Part shown: piece after piece, positions 25,344 through 32,634 of the stretch
Position numbering within the stretch: the first letter of the stretch is position 1
How the letters are laid out: every line of letters starts with the position of its first letter
Assembly: GCA_937982665.1 (NCBI GenBank)
Contig: CALJLD010000036.1
Span: 50,724 to 114,723, forward strand
Direction: 5' to 3'
Origin: an uncultured Planctomycetales bacterium
GTDB taxonomy: Bacteria > Planctomycetota > Planctomycetia > Pirellulales > S012-138
DNA length: 64,000 nt
Made by a program: the position numbers and the translations under genes
The notes under the pieces: model-generated
What the model was told of the DNA's origin: nothing
Database searches by the model: none
The model's input: the letters and a program-made list of their open reading frames with translations, nothing else

Positions 25344-26800
25344 GCGGATGATCTCCTCGTCAAGTGTTTTACTTCATCGATACCGCCAACCATGTACAGA
25401 GATCTCTCAGGAAGGTCGGCGAATCGATCGTCAAGGATTTGTTCACAACCGGTCAATGCATTTTCCAATTCGACGAACCGCCCCTCCTGGCCCGTGAACT
25501 GCTCAGTCACAGAGAATGGCTGCGTTAAGAATCGCTCTAATCGCCTGGCACGATTCACAACATTGCGGTCTTCCTGCGAGAGCTCTTCAAGTCCCAGCAT
25601 TGCGATGATGTCTTTTAATTCTTCATATTCCGCAATCGTCTTCCGAATCGCCTGTGCAACAGCGTAGTGACGTTGCCCAACAACGTGAGGAACGAGCAGT
25701 TTCGAGCGAGATTGGAGTGGATCGACGGCAGGATAGAGCCCTTCGCTGGCCCGTTTGCGCGATAGGACGATCGTTGCCGACAAGTGACCGAAGGCATGAA
25801 CGGCAGCCGGATCGGTGAAATCGTCGGCAGGAACATAAACGGCTTGGACGGATGTAATGGCACCCGAAGACGTGCTGCAGATCCGTTCTTCCAATTCGGC
25901 CAATTCCGTGCCGAGGGTCGGCTGATAGCCAAGGCGGGACGGCAAACGGCCCATTAGGCCCGAGACTTCCGATCCCGCCTGAATGAAGCGAAACACGTTG
26001 TCGATCAACAAGAGGACATCCTGCCGGGCATCATCACGAAAATACTCCGCCATCGTTAAAGCGGCATGGCCAACACGGAACCGCGCGCCCGGCGGGTCAT
26101 TCATTTGACCGAAAACGAGAACTGTATTGCCAAGTTCGCCTGTTTGCTGCAACTCTCGGTATAACTCCTCCCCTTCGCGGCAGCGTTCCCCAATGCCGCA
26201 GAACAAGCTCACTCCCTGATGTTTGCTGACTGTGTTGTGAATTAATTCCATTATGACGACGGTCTTACCGACGCCCGCTCCACCAAAGAGGCCTGCTTTC
26301 CCTCCACGCTCCAGCGGCGCGAGCACATCAATTACTTTTATGCCGGTGAGGAACGGCTCCATCGACGTAACATGCCGCGTTAGCGGGACGGGATGCTGGT
26401 GAATCGAGCGCCATTCGCCGTCTACCAACGGATCGCCTCGATCGATCGCCCGTCCGAATACGTTGATGGCTCTTCCCAACAAGCGGTGGCCAACCGGAAC
26501 CTTCAAGGACGTGCTTTGATCAACGACGATCGATCCGCGGGCTAGGCCTTCCGTAGGAGTGAGCGCGATACCTCGCACGGTATGAGCGTCGAGGTGACTC
26601 ACGACCTCGATAACGTATTCTTCGTCTTCACCTGCGCGCAGTTCGTTGTGCAAATCTGGCATGCGATGTTCAAAAATGGCATCAATGACGCTGCCACGCA
26701 CGCGGGTAATCGTGCCCGAGTTAGTCGTCATCGATTTGTTCTGGTTTGTGTCCATCACACACTGAACGGTTGTGAGCCGCGCTCTCTTGTTTGTTTTCAC
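25340..26800 (-). CDS. atpD: N-type ATPase beta subunit
   Basis: 486 residues if read from the GTG at 26800, which overlaps the upstream stop in a GTGA; ATG at 26755 or 26728 (MTTNSGTITRVRGSVID) are plausible alternatives and none has a strong RBS. Walker A is GGAGVGKT, the catalytic glutamate region is GIGERCREGEELYRE, and Walker B is DVLLLIDNVFRF. It is the catalytic subunit and the first ATPase gene of the operon. Confidence 0.93.
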   Translation of the reverse strand: MKTNKRARLTTVQCVMDTNQNKSMTTNSGTITRVRGSVIDAIFEHRMPDLHNELRAGEDEEYVIEVVSHLDAHTVRGIALTPTEGLARGSIVVDQSTSLKVPVGHRLLGRAINVFGRAIDRGDPLVDGEWRSIHQHPVPLTRHVTSMEPFLTGIKVIDVLAPLERGGKAGLFGGAGVGKTVVIMELIHNTVSKHQGVSLFCGIGERCREGEELYRELQQTGELGNTVLVFGQMNDPPGARFRVGHAALTMAEYFRDDARQDVLLLIDNVFRFIQAGSEVSGLMGRLPSRLGYQPTLGTELAELEERICSTSSGAITSVQAVYVPADDFTDPAAVHAFGHLSATIVLSRKRASEGLYPAVDPLQSRSKLLVPHVVGQRHYAVAQAIRKTIAEYEELKDIIAMLGLEELSQEDRNVVNRARRLERFLTQPFSVTEQFTGQEGRFVELENALTGCEQILDDRFADLPERSLYMVGGIDEVKHLTRRSSA

Positions 26801-28206
26801 AAAAGCAAGGGAACCGACTGCATTTCTTCAGCAACAAAGACCGACCAACCTAGTTCTTTCTCGATTCTGTCTCGGAGTGAATTGGCCGCAGTAGGCTCTC
26901 CATGAACGAGGTAGGTTGTCCGCGGGGGCTTTGCGAAACCGTAGAGCCACCGCAGGATCTCGTCAGAGTCCGCGTGAGCCGAGAGTCCACCGAGCGTCTC
27001 GACTGATGCGCGTACAGGCACGTTCTGACCGTGCATGCGCAGGTAAGGGGCACCGTCTTGAAGTGAGCGTCCCCTTGTGCCGGACGCCTGAAAACCGACA
27101 AGGAGCACGGTCGTCCGCTCATCGCCGAGTCGGCGCTTCAAATGGTGGACGATCCGTCCGCCAGTAGCCATACCACTGGCGGCAATAATGATGGCGGGAC
27201 CGACCAAATCGTTGAGCGCTTTGGACTGCTCCCGAGTCCGTGTGAAAGTGTACGGCTTGCAGCAAAGCGGACAACGCTGTTCGTCCATCAGCAATGCCAT
27301 ATCGATATCGTGCTCCTCCGGATGCTGACAATAAATGCCTGTGACGTTCGTCGCCATGGGACTGTCAATGAAGACCGGCACGCGAGGAATGACTTCGGCA
27401 TCCTCCAGTTCGCGAAGACGCCAAATCAACTCCTGAGTGCGCCCGACTGCAAAAGCCGGAATGAGCAGGACACCACCACGATCGACGGCAGCATTGACGG
27501 TCTTCGCAAGCGATCCGGAGGCATCAAACTTCGGATGCGCGCGATCTCCGTACGTTGACTCAACGAGGAGAACGTCCGCGTGCGAAACGAACTCTGGATC
27601 ACGAATCATTGGACGTCCCCAGCGTCCCAAGTCTCCTGAAAAAACGAGAGTTGCTGTGGGGCCGTCAGTGCCCTTTGCTGCAACACGCACTTCGGCCGTG
27701 GCGGAACCGAGAATGTGCCCCGCGCGCCGGAACACGGTTGAAATTCCATCGACAATGCCAAAAGGCTCGCCGTAGGGACGTGGACGGAGCAGCTTGAGCG
27801 CATTCTTTGCGTCGCGGCTCGAATAAAGTGGTTCCGCCGGATGATGCTTTGAGTATCCCTTGCGGTTGGCATATGCCGCTTCCTCTTCTTGGATATGAGC
27901 GGCATCCGGCAACATGATCTGCAGCAGTGACATTGTTGCCGGCGTGCAATAGACCGGTCCACGAAATCCGCGCCGCGCCAACAAAGGTAGATAGCCGGAA
28001 TGATCGATATGCGCGTGGCTAAGGACAACGGCGTCGATCTCTGATGGCTCAAACGGCGGTTTACGCCTGTTCCGCACCCTCAATTCCCTCGGTCCCTGAA
28101 ACAACCCGCAATCTAACAAGATCTTGCGCCCACGCGCCAGAATGAGGTGCCTTGATCCCGTTACAGTGCCTGCTGCACCTAAGAATTGAATCGCAGCGCG
28201 CCTCAT
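26797..28206 (-). CDS. Metallo-beta-lactamase/beta-CASP RNA-processing-type exonuclease
   Basis: 469 residues from the ATG at 28206, which overlaps the stop of the phosphatase gene (ATGA). The MBL motif 2 is LSHAHIDHSGYLP; further metal ligands are seen in FSGDLG, and the beta-CASP region has PVFIDSPMATNVTGIY and IIIAASGMATGGRI; the C-terminal RMMBL part has VETLGGLSAHADSDEILRWL. This is the archaeal-CPSF/YSH1-like bacterial family, usually RNA exo/endonucleases. Planctomycete and other N-ATPase operons are not expected to need it; the translational coupling to atpD is the point of interest. Confidence 0.88.
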   Translation of the reverse strand: MRRAAIQFLGAAGTVTGSRHLILARGRKILLDCGLFQGPRELRVRNRRKPPFEPSEIDAVVLSHAHIDHSGYLPLLARRGFRGPVYCTPATMSLLQIMLPDAAHIQEEEAAYANRKGYSKHHPAEPLYSSRDAKNALKLLRPRPYGEPFGIVDGISTVFRRAGHILGSATAEVRVAAKGTDGPTATLVFSGDLGRWGRPMIRDPEFVSHADVLLVESTYGDRAHPKFDASGSLAKTVNAAVDRGGVLLIPAFAVGRTQELIWRLRELEDAEVIPRVPVFIDSPMATNVTGIYCQHPEEHDIDMALLMDEQRCPLCCKPYTFTRTREQSKALNDLVGPAIIIAASGMATGGRIVHHLKRRLGDERTTVLLVGFQASGTRGRSLQDGAPYLRMHGQNVPVRASVETLGGLSAHADSDEILRWLYGFAKPPRTTYLVHGEPTAANSLRDRIEKELGWSVFVAEEMQSVPLLL

Positions 28207-29786
28207 ATCCGCTCCGGAGTATTTGCGGGAACGGATGAGCATCCTGCGACCAAGCCTTGGCGACTTATTGCAGTGCCGTGCCCTGCTGTTGAGGATCTCA
28301 GAAATTCAAGGAAAAGGAACGTGATGTCGTCTTTTTGGTGTGCAGTCCCCTGGTGAGCACTAACCGCGTTCCAGACCCTTTCAGTGGCTGTAACGAGATC
28401 AAGCGTAGCCAATTTCCCCAACAATTCTTCCAGTCGCCCTCGGCCAAAGCACTCGAAATCTTCATCGGCAGCTTCGGTGACTCCATCGGTGGCGATAAAC
28501 AACCGGTCGCCGCTGCAAACATCCAAGCTGATGTCTTCCCACTCGCTCCCATTGGTCACGCCAAGCAGGCCACCGGTCGACTCGAGGCGGCCAATCCGCT
28601 CACCCTGCCTGACATGAATTGCCGGCTCGTGGCCTGCATTCGCATATTGAACGTTGAGGCTATGAGGCTCGATTCGAACGAGCACCATAGAAACAAAGTC
28701 TTCTGCCAAAGTTATGGAGGTCAGGTAACGATTGATGCTTTTCAGCATCGCAGCTGGTGATAGGAAGCTCTCCGATGCCTGGAGCAAAAGTGCTTTGAGA
28801 ACCGCCGCACACATCGCTGCTGGAACTCCGTGGCCAGTTACATCAGCGATGCAAAAAAGTTGCGTACCATCTACCAGAGTGATCGCGTCAAAGTAGTCCC
28901 CACCAACATCGTCAGCCGGCTGGTACACGTAGGTACAGCGAGTATTTCCAGTTTCAAGTCGGGCCGGTAAAAGGTTGAGTTGGATTTCTCGAGCCTTGTC
29001 CATCTGACGCCGCCGCTCGGCATCAGACTTGGCCAGTGCGGCACTCATCGAATTGAAAGCCGCAACAACGCGATTCATCTCGACGGTTCGGAGTGGTTGC
29101 GTTTGGCGACCGAGCTCTCCACGCTCCACATCGTGAATAGTTGCTGCCAAGCGATCGAGGGGCTTGGCGACAACGCGCCGTAAGAAAGCGCTGGCAACAA
29201 TTGCGGCAAATGCGGCAAGCAGCAGGATCGCAGCGACGCGCTGCATCACCTCTAGAAATACTGCATGGCGCGTTTCACTCAGTGATTCCGAAACAAAGAC
29301 CGCAGCATTCTCGTTTGCTTCGGCACCAACGAGAAAAACGCTACCGTCTGCGTCGAATTGCGGTTGTCGATTCACCACGGAGGACTGCATCGCTGCGAGC
29401 GCTTCGGAACTCAATATCCCGTGGGCGTTTGCCTGCACCACTGTTTCGTAGTCCGAAAGCTCGACAACGATGTGATGGCCAGGCGATTGAGTTGATTGCA
29501 TTCTTGCGCACACAGAGTCTACATATTGCTGGACATCATCAACTCCACGAGACTGCAATTGCAGTACGGCAGGTAACAACGACTTCGCTTCCTCCTCCAA
29601 TGCTATGGCCTTCTCTTTAACCCGCGAGTCAAGTGAACTTTGGAAATCATAGGCAGCGAATAGTGCCACCAAGAGAGCCAGGGGAAGGTTGACGACCAGC
29701 AGCAGTTGTGTACGCAGCGAACGGTTCTTTCGCGCTGGCGGAGCTAATGATTGTGGCTTCTGGCCGTTGGATTCAGGACTCGTCAT
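28203..29786 (-). CDS. Membrane-bound SpoIIE-type (PP2C) serine phosphatase
   Basis: 527 residues from the ATG at 29786 (an ATG at 29858 would overlap the preceding gene). TM1 (LLLVVNLPLALLVALFAAYD), an extracytoplasmic sensor of about 130 residues, TM2 (RVAAILLLAAFAAIVASAFL), a HAMP linker (RVVAKPLDRLAATIHDVERG), then a PP2C domain with YQPADDVGGDYFDAITLVDG, IADVTGHGVPAAMC, NAGHEPAIHV and LFIATDGVTEAADEDFECFG. Such enzymes dephosphorylate anti-anti-sigma factors. It sits at the head of the MBL/N-ATPase run, so the run may be controlled by an external signal. Confidence 0.87.
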   Translation of the reverse strand: MTSPESNGQKPQSLAPPARKNRSLRTQLLLVVNLPLALLVALFAAYDFQSSLDSRVKEKAIALEEEAKSLLPAVLQLQSRGVDDVQQYVDSVCARMQSTQSPGHHIVVELSDYETVVQANAHGILSSEALAAMQSSVVNRQPQFDADGSVFLVGAEANENAAVFVSESLSETRHAVFLEVMQRVAAILLLAAFAAIVASAFLRRVVAKPLDRLAATIHDVERGELGRQTQPLRTVEMNRVVAAFNSMSAALAKSDAERRRQMDKAREIQLNLLPARLETGNTRCTYVYQPADDVGGDYFDAITLVDGTQLFCIADVTGHGVPAAMCAAVLKALLLQASESFLSPAAMLKSINRYLTSITLAEDFVSMVLVRIEPHSLNVQYANAGHEPAIHVRQGERIGRLESTGGLLGVTNGSEWEDISLDVCSGDRLFIATDGVTEAADEDFECFGRGRLEELLGKLATLDLVTATERVWNAVSAHQGTAHQKDDITFLFLEFLRSSTAGHGTAISRQGLVAGCSSVPANTPERI

Positions 29787-29820
29787 CAGCTCAGATCGTG
29801 ACAATTGTATTATGGGCAAT

Positions 29821-30486
29821 TCAGCTCCGTCCAACGCTGACAAAGGCACGTGGGTCATTCACGAATTTGTCGCGGCATTCCTCAGAACAAAAGAAGTATG
29901 GATGGCCGCAATAGCTAGCGGTCACCGCTGCCGAGTCTTCGCTGATTTCCATTCCACACACTGGATCTGAAGTGGGGATATGATCAACAAGCTCGGAACC
30001 TCGATCGATTTGCAAATAAGAATCTAGGAACTCAAGAAGGTTATTCTCAACCCACGGCCCGACAGAATCACCATTCGCTTCCTGCAGGGGCGTCGAGAAC
30101 CGGTCGTGTTCGTTGAATTTGATGAAGCGTGGCATCATGCTTGCTTCAAACAGGATGGATAACGACTCAAATCGCGCGTCGTGATCGACCGCTAGCTCAA
30201 CCCTCGTTGTTGCCGGAAAACGATCACAATAGCCAAACCATGCCGTGCAATGATGCGCGACATCGTTGTCAGCCATCGCTGCGTTAGGAAATGAGTTGAC
30301 CAGGACTTCGAGCCGAGGTTGCAACACGTCCTCCATCAGATGTACGGCCAATTGAGAATACTGGGTCTGCCGCTCAGTTACCGCGGACATGTAAGCGCGG
30401 GTTTCTTCCAAGCCCCACTGGGGATCGCGCTCGGCTTTGGCAAGTCGGCGCTTGATGCGATCGATGAAACTACTCAGATCAGGCAT
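29821..30486 (-). CDS. YHS-domain protein
   Basis: 221 residues. Residues 1-165 are an alpha/beta region I do not recognise (helical start DLSSFIDRIKRRLAKAERD, then FPATTRVELAVDHDARFESL). Residues about 170-215 are a YHS domain: DPVCGMEISEDSAAVTASYC and YFFCSEECRDKFVNDPRAFV. YHS domains are metal-binding knuckles of copper transporters. It is a paralogue of the interrupted gene at 44155-47441: the N-termini line up without a gap for over 60 residues. Four bases downstream of the lipoprotein gene. Confidence 0.78.
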   Translation of the reverse strand: MPDLSSFIDRIKRRLAKAERDPQWGLEETRAYMSAVTERQTQYSQLAVHLMEDVLQPRLEVLVNSFPNAAMADNDVAHHCTAWFGYCDRFPATTRVELAVDHDARFESLSILFEASMMPRFIKFNEHDRFSTPLQEANGDSVGPWVENNLLEFLDSYLQIDRGSELVDHIPTSDPVCGMEISEDSAAVTASYCGHPYFFCSEECRDKFVNDPRAFVSVGRS

Positions 30487-30490
30487 GGAC

Positions 30491-30874
30491 TCAGTTCTTC
30501 TTGATTTTTGCTAAGTACGTCTCCGGATCACTCAACAGTTTTTCTTCGCAGCCTTCGCAGCAGATCCAAACCAATTGACCATTGACGTCGACCTTGTGAG
30601 GAAGGCCCATGGACCCAAGCATTTGGTCCGTCACCGGACAGAAATGCTGCTGTTTGGCAGATTCTGCGTCAGCTGGGTCGAGCTTGGCGAGTTCCATCTG
30701 CATTTTCTCCATGTCATTCATGCCGGAATTCACTGCGTGATTGTGGTCTGCTGGGCTCGTTGGCTCGGTCTCAGCCACTGGCTTGCCTGCTTCGGTGCCG
30801 CACCCGGCAAGCGTGACAACGATGCTAAGAGAAGCGACGAATACGAATCCTCGAAAAACGACAAACTGGTTCAT
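30491..30874 (-). CDS. Lipoprotein with one CP...CCxxC metal-binding module
   Basis: 127 residues, lipobox VTLAGC (about residue 25), a linker with HNHAVNSGMNDMEKMQME, then FCPVTDQMLGSMGLPHKVDV with VWICCEGC. Close relative in form of the lipoprotein at 11039-11395. It is divergent from the ECF sigma factor gene and upstream of the YHS gene in the same direction. Probably a periplasmic metal carrier. Confidence 0.75.
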   Translation of the reverse strand: MNQFVVFRGFVFVASLSIVVTLAGCGTEAGKPVAETEPTSPADHNHAVNSGMNDMEKMQMELAKLDPADAESAKQQHFCPVTDQMLGSMGLPHKVDVNGQLVWICCEGCEEKLLSDPETYLAKIKKN

Positions 30875-30971
30875 ACTTGACTCCTAAGTTCGGAAACGGA
30901 CCCATTGCTGACTTAGATGCACCAATTGCAGAGCTTCTTCATGTGAATCTTTGAATTTCCTTGCTGACGAA

Positions 30972-30987
30972 TGTGCGAAAACGCACA
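30972..30987. promoter_or_regulatory. Inverted repeat between divergent genes
   Basis: TGTGCG-AAAA-CGCACA, a perfect 6-bp inverted repeat in the 230-bp divergent region between the lipoprotein and sigma-factor genes. It could be an operator or a short transcript hairpin; the sequence alone does not decide. Confidence 0.35.
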
Positions 30988-31106
30988 ATCATTGTCGACA
31001 CGAAATACAGTTGGCACAGTCAGCGGATTTATCCTATCTTGCGCCGGTTCAAGGCTTTTCCGTGATTGTGGGCAGCATTTCCAAATCTCCGTGAAGAAAC
31101 TGGAAC

Positions 31107-31679
31107 TTGGCCGCATCTAACATAGTGAACGCCGGAACCGCTCGTGAGGGACTTGCGGCCAACGACGACGTCGTGGCTGCATGCCAACGAGGGGATCGCG
31201 ATGCATTCCGAAGTCTTTACGACGTGTTCGCCGCCCGGACCCTTCGGGTGAGTACCCGGATGGTTGGCGAACAGGATGCGGCGGAGATTGTTCAGGCGGT
31301 GTTTCTCCAACTGTTTAAGAAGATTGGCCAGTTCGATCAGCGCTCGAGTTTCGAGACGTGGTTGTACCGTCTCACAGTGAACGAGTCCTTGCAGCATCTT
31401 CGACGGAGCCAACGCTGGCAGTTCCAGACAATGGAATGGGAGCCGATGGATACGTCGCCTGATGGCAAGTCAGTTGAGCAACGCGAAATACTGGAACTCG
31501 CGCTTGCGCGCCTTGACCCTGAGCTAAGGGCAATCTTCCTGCTGCGAGAATCGGAGGAGCTTTCGTACCGAGAGATCGCGGAGTCGCTGCAGATCCCAGA
31601 AGGAACTGTCGGATCTCGTCTTAACCGCGCTCGACGTGAATTGCAGCAGCACTTGAACCAACTGGGCTACGACATTTAG
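31107..31679 (+). CDS. ECF sigma factor
   Basis: About 190 residues; the start is uncertain (TTG at 31107 or GTG at 31125, neither with a strong RBS; an in-frame stop at 31092 sets the limit). Region 2 is RGDRDAFRSLYDVFAARTLR ... AAEIVQAVFLQLFKKIGQFD and FETWLYRLTVNESLQHLRR; region 4 is LDPELRAIFLLRESEELSYR and EIAESLQIPEGTVGSRLNRA. It is followed 37 bp later by its likely anti-sigma factor and then by the second copper pump, so metal-induced control of that operon is inferred. Confidence 0.9.
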   Translation: MAASNIVNAGTAREGLAANDDVVAACQRGDRDAFRSLYDVFAARTLRVSTRMVGEQDAAEIVQAVFLQLFKKIGQFDQRSSFETWLYRLTVNESLQHLRRSQRWQFQTMEWEPMDTSPDGKSVEQREILELALARLDPELRAIFLLRESEELSYREIAESLQIPEGTVGSRLNRARRELQQHLNQLGYDI

Positions 31680-31716
31680 TTGGCGAACTTCCAATCGTCG
31701 CGCCAGAGAGCGGCAA

Positions 31717-32580
31717 ATGAACTGCACGCAAGCAAGAGAATTGATGTCGGGATACTTCGACGGCGAACTGCCAGAGGAGCAGCGCGCAGTCATGGCATCC
31801 CATTTCGAGCTCTGTGAAAGCTGTCAGAAGGAAATCGATACCTTCCAACAGTTGTCTGCCCTCGCGAAAGCAATTCCGACTCCTGTCGTCGCGCATGATA
31901 CTTGGCGCCAGATCGAGAGCCAACTCGACGCACAAGCGAGTCCGTCGCCGAGCAAAATTCATGAAACAGCGCCTAGCAAGTCAACTCCTATCGGAGCCAG
32001 TTGGAATCGGCCGCTCGGATGGGCCGTGGCTGCATCCCTTCTATTGCTCTGTGGATGGCTTGGGTATCGAGCCTGGTTTGACGAAGAGCAAAGTGCCGAA
32101 CATGAATTTGAGGCTGTCTTTGCAGAATACCTGACGGAATTTCGCAATGACCCGGTTGAAGCACAACAAGTCTTGCTTCGCAACTACAGGGGAGCCCAAG
32201 TTGATCCCGAAAGCGCCAGTCAATCGGTTGGGTATCAGCCAGTGGTTGCACGCGGCGTGCCTCCGGAGTATTCGATCGAGTCAACTTATGTGATGACAAT
32301 GCCATGCTGTACGTGTGTGCAATGTGTGTGTAAGCATGCGGATGGATCCACGATCGTGATCTTTGAGCACGACGACGCGGACCCTCACTGGTTTGGTGAT
32401 CGTGAAAAGCGTCAAGAAATCTGTGCTGGCAAGACATGCGAAATCGTGGGACTAAATGACTCTATTGCTGCGACATGGCAGCACGGGGACAGGCATCTCA
32501 CAGTAGTTGGCTTAAAGGACACTGGACAAGTTGACGAGCTCGTCGCATGGTTTGAGCGGCGAAATCCGCTGCGCCCTTAG
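31717..32580 (+). CDS. Transmembrane anti-sigma factor with periplasmic cysteine cluster
   Basis: 287 residues. The N-terminus has the zinc-binding anti-sigma motif (C3, H29, C33, C36 in HFELCESC). One TM helix follows (GWAVAASLLLLCGWLGYRAW, about 95-115). The outer domain contains C197-C205 with the pattern PCCTCVQCVCK, a further pair in ICAGKTCEIV, and several His (FEHDDADPHW). The reading is that the cytoplasmic part holds the ECF factor and the outer cysteines sense copper or silver directly. It sits between the sigma gene and the cusBA-like genes. Confidence 0.85.
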   Translation: MNCTQARELMSGYFDGELPEEQRAVMASHFELCESCQKEIDTFQQLSALAKAIPTPVVAHDTWRQIESQLDAQASPSPSKIHETAPSKSTPIGASWNRPLGWAVAASLLLLCGWLGYRAWFDEEQSAEHEFEAVFAEYLTEFRNDPVEAQQVLLRNYRGAQVDPESASQSVGYQPVVARGVPPEYSIESTYVMTMPCCTCVQCVCKHADGSTIVIFEHDDADPHWFGDREKRQEICAGKTCEIVGLNDSIAATWQHGDRHLTVVGLKDTGQVDELVAWFERRNPLRP

Positions 32581-32634
32581 ACTGCGACGAATCACATTGG
32601 TTTTGCCAATTTGCCTCCTGATTTGGAGCCGAGA

